Source of the DNA: Pseudomonadota bacterium
Lineage (GTDB): Bacteria > Pseudomonadota > Gammaproteobacteria > Burkholderiales > Burkholderiaceae_E
Reading direction: 5' to 3'
Assembly: GCA_029779435.1 (NCBI GenBank)
Contig: JAKPAM010000268.1
Location: 1-55,050 of the forward strand
Length of the DNA stretch: 55,050 nt
The notes beneath the pieces are model-generated. The model ran no database searches. It saw only the letters and a list, made by a program, of their open reading frames with translations, and was not told the origin of the DNA. The position numbers and the translations under genes were made by a program. Positions 16,330 through 23,781 of the stretch are shown piece after piece; positions within the stretch are counted from its first letter, which is position 1, and every line of letters begins with the position of its first letter.

Positions 16330-17115
16330 ATGGCTGATTTCGTTTTGTACGAACAGAATGAGGGCGTCGTCACACTGACGCTGAACAACCCCGACGAGCG
16401 CAACGCGCTGTCCAAGCAGGCCCAGTGGGACGAGATCGTCGACGCCTGCGATCGCGTCCGGAAGGACCACAGCGTCAAGGCAGTCGTGCTGACCGGCGCC
16501 GGTTCCGCGTTCTGCGCGGGCGGCAACGTCAAGGACATGAAGAACAAGTCCGGCATCGCGGCCGGCAACGGTTACGGCATCCGCGAGGGATATCGCAACG
16601 GCATCCAGCGCATTCCGCTGGCGATGTACTACCTGGACGTGCCGACGATCGCTGCCGTCAACGGCCCGGCGATCGGCGCCGGCTGCGACCTGACGACGAT
16701 GTGCGACATCCGCATCGCGTCCGAGAAGGCCAAGTTCGCCGAGAGCTTCGTCAAGCTGGGCATCATCCCCGGCGACGGCGGCGCGTGGCTGCTGCCGCGC
16801 GTCATCGGCTACGCGAAGGCGGCCGAGCTGACCTTCACCGGCGACACGATCGACGCCGCGACCGCGCTGCAGATCGGGCTGGTGTCGAAGGTCGTCGCGC
16901 CCGACCAGTTGCTGCCCGAGGCGCACGCGCTGGCGAAGCGGATCGCGGCCAACTCGGGCCCGGCGGTGCGGATGGCCAAGCGGCTGCTGCGCGAAGGCCA
17001 GCACCAGCGGATCGAATCGCTGCTCGAGATGTCGGCGGCGTTCCAGGCGCTCGCGCACCAGACGCCGGAACATGCCGCGGCCATCGACGCGTTCCTCGCG
17101 TCGATGAAGCGTTGA
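16330..17115 (+). CDS. Enoyl-CoA hydratase/isomerase-family protein (atypical active site)
   Basis: A 261-residue crotonase-fold protein. The oxyanion-hole segments are FCAGGNVKDM and VNGPAIGAGCDL. The two catalytic Glu of classic enoyl-CoA hydratase appear replaced: the first by D120 (GAGCDL instead of GCEL), the second by F140 in FAESFVKLGIIPGDGG. It carries PGDGGAWLLPR, common in a large crotonase subgroup of uncertain reaction. It may be an isomerase, hydratase or hydrolase working after the dehydrogenases. AAGAGG precedes the ATG. Confidence 0.88.
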   Translation: MADFVLYEQNEGVVTLTLNNPDERNALSKQAQWDEIVDACDRVRKDHSVKAVVLTGAGSAFCAGGNVKDMKNKSGIAAGNGYGIREGYRNGIQRIPLAMYYLDVPTIAAVNGPAIGAGCDLTTMCDIRIASEKAKFAESFVKLGIIPGDGGAWLLPRVIGYAKAAELTFTGDTIDAATALQIGLVSKVVAPDQLLPEAHALAKRIAANSGPAVRMAKRLLREGQHQRIESLLEMSAAFQALAHQTPEHAAAIDAFLASMKR

Positions 17116-17250
17116 GCGTCGCCCGCGTTCGCCGCTGATGCGCCGATCGACTCGTCGATCGACTCATCGATCGGGTTCGCTGACCCTCTTGCGCTGACCC
17201 GCTTGTCGATCAAGCGGCCGATCAGCCCGCCGACGAATCGGAGCCTTGCC

Positions 17251-18141
17251 ATGAACGGTGCCGTGCCGACTCCCCGCATCGACCACGTCGTCATCAACGT
17301 CGGTCGCGGGCTCGATGACGCGCTGGCGCGGTTCGGCCGCCTGGGCTTCCACCTGACGCCGCGCGGCCACCATTCGCGCGGCACCAGCAATCACCTGGCG
17401 ATCTTCGGTAACGATTACCTCGAACTGATCGGCATCGAGCCCGCGCGGACAGGCGTCGTCGACTGGGGTCATCCGCCCGGCCTCGTCGGGCTGGTGTTCA
17501 AGACCGGCGACGCGCAGCGGCTGGCGGCCGAGCTGGCGGGGCGTGGCGTGCCGCTGGATGCGGCGGGGGCCAGCGACTTGTCGCGTCCGGTCGAGCTGGC
17601 CGATGGCAGCACGCGCGATGCGCGCTTCCTGACGCTGCGGCTGGCGCCCGATCGCGTCGCCAACGGCCGCGTGTTCTTCTGCGACCACCGCACGCCCGAA
17701 CTGGTCTGGCAGGCCCCATGGCAGCGCCATCCGAACGGCGTGACCGGCATCGCCGAATACGTGTACGTGGCCGAGGATCCGATGCGCGCCGCCGCGCTGG
17801 TCGGGCAGGTGTTCGCGGGCACGCCGATCGCCGACGTGCCCGGCGGGTGCCGGATGGCAGCCGGGGCCGGCGCCGTGTCGTGGCTCGCGCCCGACACGGT
17901 CCGCCGCCGCTACGGCGAGTCGGCGCTGGCGCCGATGCGCGATCCGGCGATGACGGGCCCGGATCGGGCGATCGCGTTGGAGCTGGCGGTCACCAGCGGG
18001 CCGGCCGCGCTGGCCGCGCTCGATGCCGGGCAAGTGCCCTACACGGTGTTGCCCGACGGAGGCGTATGCGTCGAGCCCGACCAGGCGCTGGGCACGACGC
18101 TGGTGTTCAGGCCGGCGGCTCCGGCGGCACCTCGCGCTTGA
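17251..18141 (+). CDS. VOC / glyoxalase-like domain protein
   Basis: A 296-residue protein whose first ~190 residues look like a glyoxalase-like (Glyoxalase_3) domain: RIDHVVINVGRGLDDAL, HSRGTSNHLAIFGNDYLELIGIE, then a second lobe with HPNGVTGIAEYVYV. The start at 17251 is chosen because GGAG lies seven bases upstream; a longer frame from 17203 lacks a site. The reaction is unknown, but VOC proteins are usually metal-dependent lyases, isomerases or dioxygenases. It is last in the bug operon. Its 3' end overlaps the convergent thioesterase gene by 35 bp. Confidence 0.8.
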   Translation: MNGAVPTPRIDHVVINVGRGLDDALARFGRLGFHLTPRGHHSRGTSNHLAIFGNDYLELIGIEPARTGVVDWGHPPGLVGLVFKTGDAQRLAAELAGRGVPLDAAGASDLSRPVELADGSTRDARFLTLRLAPDRVANGRVFFCDHRTPELVWQAPWQRHPNGVTGIAEYVYVAEDPMRAAALVGQVFAGTPIADVPGGCRMAAGAGAVSWLAPDTVRRRYGESALAPMRDPAMTGPDRAIALELAVTSGPAALAALDAGQVPYTVLPDGGVCVEPDQALGTTLVFRPAAPAAPRA

Positions 18142-18535
18142 CACCGCTGCGCTCGATCGCGACATAAGCGAGCGTCGCCTCGGTCACCTTGACGGTGACC
18201 GGGTTCGACGGCTTGCGCGTCGCGAACACCTCGACGTGCACGGTGATCGACGTGCGGCCGGTGGCCACGACCTTCGTGTAGAACGACACGGCATCGCCGA
18301 CCGAGACCGGCTCCTTGAACAGGAACGCGTTGACGGCGACCGTCACGACGCGGCCGCGGGCACGGCGCGCCGCGGCCAGGCCGCCGGCGATGTCGACCTG
18401 CGCCATCACCCAGCCGCCGAAGATGTCGCCGTTGCCGTTGACGTCGGCCGGCATCGGCGCGACGCGCAGCATCAGTTCGTAGTCGGCGGGCGGCTGCGGC
18501 GTGGCGGCTGCGGGGGATGGCGGCGGCGTGATCAT
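18107..18535 (-). CDS. YciA-like acyl-CoA thioesterase (hotdog fold)
   Basis: A 142-residue single-hotdog protein. NGNGDIFGGWVMAQVD is the YciA/BACH-type active-site helix with the catalytic Asp. VNAFLFKEPVSVGDAVSF and the TEATLAYVA strand follow. It hydrolyses acyl-CoA to free acid and CoA in the cytoplasm. The ATG at 18535 gives the correct family start; the much longer open frame is spurious. Its last 35 bp overlap the VOC gene tail to tail. It may drain acyl-CoA formed by the neighbouring pathway. Confidence 0.88.
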   Translation of the reverse strand: MITPPPSPAAATPQPPADYELMLRVAPMPADVNGNGDIFGGWVMAQVDIAGGLAAARRARGRVVTVAVNAFLFKEPVSVGDAVSFYTKVVATGRTSITVHVEVFATRKPSNPVTVKVTEATLAYVAIERSGVKREVPPEPPA

Positions 18536-18640
18536 GTTTCGATGATAGCGCAGCGCCTGCCCCAGGCGCGCCCCTTTCGTGACCGTGGATCGTCCCTTCG
18601 CGTACCGGCCCGCGCCCTCGCCGCCGGCGACGATGCGCTC

Positions 18641-19402
18641 ATGCATACCTCCCTTCATTCGCGCCGGCTGACCGTCGGCATCCTCGGGGGCATGGGGCCG
18701 CTGGCCACCGCCGATCTGATGACCCGGATCATCGAGCAGACGCTGGCCGACGGCGACCAGGACCACGTCCCGGTGATCGTCGCGTCGCTGCCGCAGATGC
18801 CGTCGCGCATCGCGGCGATCACCGCCGGCGGGCCGACGCCGCTGCCGGCGATGCGCGAGACGCTGCGGCGACTCGAATGCGCGGGCGCCGAGGTCATCGC
18901 GATGCCATGCAACACCGCGCACTTCTGGTACGACGAACTGTGCCGCGCGACACGGTTGCCGTTCCTGCACATCGTCGACAGCGTGATCGGCGGACTGGAT
19001 CCGTCACGGCGGCGGATCGGCGTGCTGGCATCGAGCGCGACCGCGCAGGCCGGCATCTACGCATCGCGGCTGCGGGCGCGCGGCTTCGAAGTGATCGAGC
19101 CAGCGGCCGGCTTGCCGAGGCTGCGCTGCGACGAGGCCATCGCCGCGGTCAAGGCGGGCCGCATCGCGAAGGGGGCGGCGCTGTTGATGCCGGTCGCGCA
19201 GCGTCTGGCCGACGACGGGGCCGAGGCCATCGTGCTCGGCTGCACCGAGTTTCCGATCGCCGCGCGCGGACAGCCCTGGCCGTCGGGTGTGCCGCTGATC
19301 GACGCGACGCTGGCGCTGGCCCGCGCCTGCGTGGCGGCCAGCGCGCCCGAGCTGCTCGCGCCGCTCAGCGCGACGAGGGAATCACCATCTGTGTCTGCGT
19401 GA
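18641..19402 (+). CDS. Aspartate/glutamate racemase family protein
   Basis: A 253-residue cofactor-independent racemase. It has GILGGMGPLAT at the N-terminus and the two-Cys catalytic pair: C90 in MPCNTAH and C201 in LGCTEF. It is likely an aspartate or related amino-acid racemase; a hydantoin racemase is less likely. Its start is an ATG at 18641, with the frame open upstream. It lies close to the gltIJKL acidic amino-acid importer, a suggestive but unproven link. The 3' end overlaps the convergent thioesterase by 38 bp. Confidence 0.9.
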   Translation: MHTSLHSRRLTVGILGGMGPLATADLMTRIIEQTLADGDQDHVPVIVASLPQMPSRIAAITAGGPTPLPAMRETLRRLECAGAEVIAMPCNTAHFWYDELCRATRLPFLHIVDSVIGGLDPSRRRIGVLASSATAQAGIYASRLRARGFEVIEPAAGLPRLRCDEAIAAVKAGRIAKGAALLMPVAQRLADDGAEAIVLGCTEFPIAARGQPWPSGVPLIDATLALARACVAASAPELLAPLSATRESPSVSA

Positions 19403-19772
19403 CCACCGCGCAGAGCTTGCCGTCGGCGTTGCTGATCTTCGTCTGCCAGACCTGGGTCATGCGGCCCTTGTGAAACGCCGTCGTCTCGCTGGTGACGCGG
19501 GTGCCGGCGGCCGCGCCGCTCAGGAAGTTCGTCTTCGATTCGAGCGTCGTCGTCCGATGCCCGGGCGGCAGGTTAACGATCGTCGCGATCGCGCCCATCG
19601 TATCGGCGAACGCCATGAACGCACCACCGTGCAGCGTAGCGCCGGCCGTGCACAGCTCGGGGCGCACGAGCATCGACGCGGTCACGCGATCAGGCGAGAT
19701 CGACTCGACCTTGACCCCGAGCACGCCGGGAAACATCTTGTCGATCATTTGTTGAATGGCAGCGATGTCCAC
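19365..19772 (-). CDS. PaaI-like hotdog thioesterase
   Basis: A 135-residue hotdog-fold protein. LHGGAFMAFADTMGAIA is the PaaI/4HBT signature helix, and TLESKTNFLSGA and VWQTKISNADGKLCAVVTQTQMV follow. The GTG at 19772 is chosen because GGAGG lies ten bases upstream; the longer frame to 19916 has no basis. It hydrolyses aryl- or acyl-CoA thioesters; the exact substrate is unknown. It is divergent from gltI and overlaps the racemase gene by 38 bp. It is distinct in sequence from the YciA-like enzyme at 18107. Confidence 0.85.
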   Translation of the reverse strand: MDIAAIQQMIDKMFPGVLGVKVESISPDRVTASMLVRPELCTAGATLHGGAFMAFADTMGAIATIVNLPPGHRTTTLESKTNFLSGAAAGTRVTSETTAFHKGRMTQVWQTKISNADGKLCAVVTQTQMVIPSSR

Positions 19773-20002
19773 GATCGGTGGTCCTCCATGAGATCGGATC
19801 GGGTTGACGGGCAAGCAGCGACTGTTCGCTTTTTTGGCGTTCGCGACATTGGTGTTTTCCCCTGGAACGGGTGCCACGAAGGTCCATTTGAGCGATGCTT
19901 CGGTTTCGCTGGCCACGTCCAGCGCCTCCCTCTTCCTCGGCCGGTGGTATCGGTCTTGCTTGGTACGCTCCGGCCGTTCGTATCTTTCCAGGAGAAAACT
20001 TG

Positions 20003-20896
20003 ATGAAATTCAAATCCACCGTCATGGCGATCGTGGCTGCATCGGTGTGTGCGACGGGTGCGCAGGCGCAGGAACTGACGGGGACGCTGAAGAAGATCAA
20101 GGAGACCGGCGAGATCTCGGTCGCCTATCGTGAATCATCGGTGCCGTTCTCGTACCTCGACGACAAGCAGCAACCGGTCGGCTATGCGACCGAGCTGTGC
20201 CTGCGCGTCGTCGACGCCGTCAAATCCGAGCTGAAGCTGCCGAACCTGAAGGTCAAGATGCAGCCGGTCACGTCCAGCAACCGGATCCCGTTGCTGCAGA
20301 ACGGCACGGTCGACATCGAATGCGGTTCGACGACCAACTCGGTCGAGCGGCAGAAGCAGGTGTCGTTCGGTCCCACGTACTTCATCATCCACGTCAGCGC
20401 GGTCGTCAAGAAATCCTCGGGCATCAAGTCGTTCGCCGACCTGAACGGCAAGACGGTGTCGTCGACGTCCGGCACCACCTCCGTGCCGCTGATCAAGCAG
20501 TACGAAAAATCCAAGACCGTCGACGTCAAGGAGATCTACGGCAAGGACCATGCGGAGTCGTTCCTGCTGCTGGTCGATGACCGCGTATCGGCGTTCGTGA
20601 TGGACGACATCCTGCTGGCAGGGCAGATCGCCAACGCCAAGGCGCCGGGCGATTACATGATCCTCGGCGAGTCGCTGCGCACCGAGCCTTATGGGCCGAT
20701 GCTGCGCAAGGACGATCCGCAGTTCAAGGCGCTCGTCGACAAGACGATCGGTGACATCATGAAGTCTGGCGAGATCGAGAAGCTCTACGCCAAGTGGTTC
20801 ACGAGCCCGATCCCGCCGCGCAACGTGAACCTGAACTTCCCGCTGTCGCCGGAGCTCAAGGAAGCCTTCGCGAACCCCAACGATAAAGGGATCTGA
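20003..20896 (+). CDS. gltI: Glutamate/aspartate ABC transporter substrate-binding protein
   Basis: A 297-residue periplasmic binding protein with a cleaved signal peptide (MKFKSTVMAIVAAS, cut after AQA near residue 22). Ligand-binding features of the GltI family are present: AYRESSVPFSYLD, PVTSSNRIPLLQNGTVDIECGSTTN and FVMDDILLAGQI. AGGAG precedes the ATG at 20003. It is the first gene of gltIJKL, separated from gltJ by a strong hairpin. The 230-bp upstream gap has only weak promoter matches (TTGCTT ... TATCTT, 19-bp spacer). Confidence 0.93.
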   Translation: MKFKSTVMAIVAASVCATGAQAQELTGTLKKIKETGEISVAYRESSVPFSYLDDKQQPVGYATELCLRVVDAVKSELKLPNLKVKMQPVTSSNRIPLLQNGTVDIECGSTTNSVERQKQVSFGPTYFIIHVSAVVKKSSGIKSFADLNGKTVSSTSGTTSVPLIKQYEKSKTVDVKEIYGKDHAESFLLLVDDRVSAFVMDDILLAGQIANAKAPGDYMILGESLRTEPYGPMLRKDDPQFKALVDKTIGDIMKSGEIEKLYAKWFTSPIPPRNVNLNFPLSPELKEAFANPNDKGI

Positions 20897-20958
20897 GGAT
20901 AAGGCGGCGGCCGGCGTCGGCGTGCCTGGGGCGCGCCGATGCCAACGGGATTTTCATG

Positions 20959-20982
20959 CCGGGGCGACGCGGGCCGCCCCGG
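20959..20982 (+). terminator. Intercistronic hairpin between gltI and gltJ
   Basis: CCGGGGCG pairs perfectly with CGCCCCGG (8 bp, 8-nt loop). No T-tract follows. Hairpins in this position often protect the binding-protein mRNA or partly attenuate the downstream permease genes, giving excess receptor over membrane parts. Confidence 0.5.
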
Positions 20983-21006
20983 TGATCGCATAGTCCGGGA
21001 GCAGCG

Positions 21007-21729
21007 ATGGACCTGAGCATCTTCACCGAAGAGAGCATCTATGGCGACACATGGCTCCAGATGCTGCTCGACGGCCTGGGCTGGACGCTGGCCACGGCCG
21101 CGCTGGCGGCCATCATCGCCTTCTTCCTGGGATCCGTCCTCGGCGTGATCCGGACCACGTCGCGGCCCTGGCTGGTCCGGCTCGGCAACGCGTACGTCGA
21201 GCTGTTCCGCAACATTCCGCTGATCGTCCAGTTCTTCGTCTGGTACTTCGTCGTGCCGGGGCTGATTCCGGCGGTCAAGCGCTGGGTCGTGTCGATCGAT
21301 CCGACGCATCACCAGTTCGTGACCGCCGTCGTGTGCCTGGGGCTGTTCACCGCCGCGCGCGTGGCCGAGCAGGTGCGATCCGGCATCCAGGCGCTGCCGC
21401 GCGGCCAGCGCGCGGCCGGCTACGCGATCGGCCTGAGCGAGTGGGAGACTTACCGCTACGTGCTGCTGCCGATGGCGTACCGGATCATCATCCCGCCGCT
21501 GACGTCCGAGACGATGAACCTGATCAAGAACACGGCGGTCGCCTACTCGATCGGGCTGGCCGAACTGTTCTTCCGCACGCGCGAGATGGGCGAGACGACG
21601 TTCCTGTACTTCCAGGCGTTCGGCGCCGCGACCGTCATCTACGTCAGCATCGCGTTGATCGCCAACCGCGTGATGGCGTTCGTCGAGAAGCGGGTCGCGG
21701 TGCCCGGCTATATCGGGGGAGGCCACTGA
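21007..21729 (+). CDS. gltJ: Glutamate/aspartate ABC transporter permease
   Basis: A 240-residue inner-membrane permease of the His/Glu/Gln/Arg/opine family. It has about five membrane segments, and the EAA-type cytoplasmic loop is GYAIGLSEWETYRYVLLPMAYRIIIPPL. The stretch VELFRNIPLIVQFFVWYF is typical of GltJ. It pairs with GltK to form the channel. Its TGA overlaps the gltK ATG (TGATG). Start ATG at 21007. Confidence 0.93.
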   Translation: MDLSIFTEESIYGDTWLQMLLDGLGWTLATAALAAIIAFFLGSVLGVIRTTSRPWLVRLGNAYVELFRNIPLIVQFFVWYFVVPGLIPAVKRWVVSIDPTHHQFVTAVVCLGLFTAARVAEQVRSGIQALPRGQRAAGYAIGLSEWETYRYVLLPMAYRIIIPPLTSETMNLIKNTAVAYSIGLAELFFRTREMGETTFLYFQAFGAATVIYVSIALIANRVMAFVEKRVAVPGYIGGGH

Positions 21730-22415
21730 TGGTCGATCTCGATTTCGACGTGCTGCGCACGTCATGGGGATACTTGCTCGGCGGCCTGCAATACACGGTG
21801 CAACTGACGATCGTCGCGGCCATCGGCGGCACGATCTGGGGCACGCTGCTGGCGATGGCGCGGCTGTCGTCGAACCGGGTCCTGTCCGGGGCGGCCAGCC
21901 TGTACGTGAACCTGATGCGATCGATCCCGCTGCTGCTGGTGATCTTCTGGTTCTACTTCCTCGCGCCGGTGCTGATCCAGAACCTGACGGGCGCCGAGCG
22001 GCCGCCGCAACTCGGCGCCGAGCGGTCGGCATACATCACGTTCATCCTGTTCGAGGGCGCGTACTTCTGCGAGATCATGCGCGCCGGCATCCAGAGCATC
22101 CCGAAGGGCCAGATCGGCGCCGGCTACGCACTGGGGCTCAACTACTGGCAGTCGATGCGGCTGATCGTGCTGCCGCAGGCGTTCCGCAACATGTTGCCGG
22201 TGCTGCTGACGCAGACCATCGTGCTGTTCCAGGACGTGTCGCTGGTGTCGCTGCTGAACGTCACCGACTTCGTCGGCGCGGCCGGCAAGATCGCCCAGCG
22301 CGACGGTCGCATCGTCGAGATGTACCTGTTCGTCGCCGTCGTGTATTTCGTGCTGTGTTTCGCGCTGTCCTGGTTCGTCAAGCGGCTGCAGAAACGCATC
22401 GCCATCATTCGCTGA
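21729..22415 (+). CDS. gltK: Glutamate/aspartate ABC transporter permease
   Basis: A 228-residue inner-membrane permease, partner of GltJ. It contains [15 protein letters not shown], and the EAA loop is [31 protein letters not shown]. It starts on the ATG at 21729, overlapping the gltJ stop by one base, which implies translational coupling. It ends 13 bp before gltL. Confidence 0.93.
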   Translation: MVDLDFDVLRTSWGYLLGGLQYTVQLTIVAAIGGTIWGTLLAMARLSSNRVLSGAASLYVNLMRSIPLLLVIFWFYFLAPVLIQNLTGAERPPQLGAERSAYITFILFEGAYFCEIMRAGIQSIPKGQIGAGYALGLNYWQSMRLIVLPQAFRNMLPVLLTQTIVLFQDVSLVSLLNVTDFVGAAGKIAQRDGRIVEMYLFVAVVYFVLCFALSWFVKRLQKRIAIIR

Positions 22416-22428
22416 GAGGCATCCGGCC

Positions 22429-23166
22429 ATGGCCATGATCGAATTCAAGAACGTCAGCAAGTGGTACGGCAGCTTCCAGGTACTGACCGACTGCACGACG
22501 TCGATCAACAAGGGAGAGGTCGTCGTCGTCTGCGGCCCGTCGGGGTCGGGCAAGTCGACGCTGATCAAGACCGCCAACGCGCTCGAACCGTTCCAGAAGG
22601 GCGAGATCTTCATCGACGGTGTGTCGGTGGGCGCCAAGGGCACCAACCTGCCGAAGCTGCGCTCGCGCATCGGCATGGTGTTCCAGCACTTCGAGCTGTT
22701 CCCGCACCTGTCGATCACCGAGAACCTGACGCTGGGCCAGATCAAGGTCCTGGGCCGCAGCGTCGACGACGCGACGAAGAAGGGGCTGACGCTGCTGGAT
22801 CGCGTCGGCCTGTCGGCGCACGCGAAGAAGTTCCCGGGCCAGTTGTCCGGCGGTCAGCAGCAGCGCGTGGCCATCGCCCGCGCGCTGGCGATGGACCCGA
22901 TCGCGATGCTGTTCGACGAGCCCACGTCGGCGCTCGATCCGGAGATGGTCAACGAGGTGCTCGACGTGATGGTCGAGCTGGCGCACGAGGGCATGACGAT
23001 GATGGTCGTCACGCACGAGATGGGATTCGCGCGCAAGGTGTCCGACCGCGTGATCTTCATGGACGCCGGCAAGATCGTCGAGGATTGCACGAAGGAAGAG
23101 TTCTTCAACACGACGCGCGGGCCGCGGGCGCAGGAGTTCCTGTCCAAGATCCTGTCGTCGCACTGA
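22429..23166 (+). CDS. gltL: Glutamate/aspartate ABC transporter ATP-binding protein
   Basis: A 245-residue ATPase. It has Walker [10 protein letters not shown] (36-44), signature LSGGQQQR and Walker [14 protein letters not shown], then the switch His in VTHEMGFA. It energises GltJK import of glutamate/aspartate. The ATG at 22429 is used; the Met two codons later is an alternative. It is last in the operon. The 121-bp gap to the convergent metal operon shows no clear intrinsic terminator. Confidence 0.94.
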   Translation: MAMIEFKNVSKWYGSFQVLTDCTTSINKGEVVVVCGPSGSGKSTLIKTANALEPFQKGEIFIDGVSVGAKGTNLPKLRSRIGMVFQHFELFPHLSITENLTLGQIKVLGRSVDDATKKGLTLLDRVGLSAHAKKFPGQLSGGQQQRVAIARALAMDPIAMLFDEPTSALDPEMVNEVLDVMVELAHEGMTMMVVTHEMGFARKVSDRVIFMDAGKIVEDCTKEEFFNTTRGPRAQEFLSKILSSH

Positions 23167-23287
23167 TACGCCGACAACGCCAGGGACACGTCAGCCCGCG
23201 CTCATGAAAGAGATAGGCGAGACAGGCGTCTGACCTCCCGCGAGCGCGCGTGGCCGGGAACGCCTGGTTCACCCCGTCATCGCCGCC

Positions 23288-23680
23288 TTACCTCACCGTG
23301 AAACGCACCGTGATCGGCTTCCCGCCGTCGGTGTTGAGCACCGCCACCACCTTGGTACCCTTGCCGAGCTTGACGCCCTGAGCCTGCAGCTTGTTGCCGC
23401 CTGCCGGCTTCAGCGCGGCCTCGGATTTCTCGGCGCCATTGAGCACGGTGATCGTGCCGCTCAGGCGGGATGTGTCGTAGTCCTCGTCGTGGTCGGTCAC
23501 GTAGATGGCCGCGCCGTCGGCCGTGACGACGAGTTCGAAGCCGATGTCGGAGGCGGTCTGTACCACGCCGCCGTGCTGCGGGTCGGGCGTGCCGTGCGCC
23601 ATCGCAGCCGACGCTGCCGCCACGGAGGCGGCTATCAGGGCTGCGTGAAGCGCGTTCAGGAGGTGCTGTTGCAGGGTCAT
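23288..23680 (-). CDS. Small exported protein at the end of the metal-efflux operon
   Basis: A 130-residue protein with a signal peptide (hydrophobic LLNALHAALIAASVAAAS, likely cut after AMA near residue 27). A short soluble domain follows, beginning HGTPDPQHGGVVQTA, containing HDEDYDTS, and rich in beta-type and Lys residues. The His/Asp-rich sections could bind metal in the periplasm (inference). AAAGGAAAA precedes the ATG at 23680. It lies 101 bp downstream of the RND pump gene on the same strand. I cannot name the family. Confidence 0.75.
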   Translation of the reverse strand: MTLQQHLLNALHAALIAASVAAASAAMAHGTPDPQHGGVVQTASDIGFELVVTADGAAIYVTDHDEDYDTSRLSGTITVLNGAEKSEAALKPAGGNKLQAQGVKLGKGTKVVAVLNTDGGKPITVRFTVR

Positions 23681-23781
23681 CGGATTTTCCTTTGGATCGG
23701 TTGAAGATCCAGAAACGGCGGCGCGCTTGCGCAGGCGGCGCCACAAGGCCTGGGGAACACAGGTCTTCCGCATGGATTCGG

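Noticed and set aside
17145..17175. Short repeated TCGATCGACTC units upstream of the VOC gene
   Set aside because: Only two to three imperfect copies of a low-complexity GC/AT palindrome; no clear function.
17199..17217. 7-bp hairpin CCGCTTG/CAAGCGG between the crotonase and VOC genes
   Set aside because: No T-run and the genes appear to form one operon, so I do not call a terminator.
23167..23287. Expected terminator between gltL and the convergent metal operon
   Set aside because: I looked for a stem with a T-tract on either strand and found none good enough to report.
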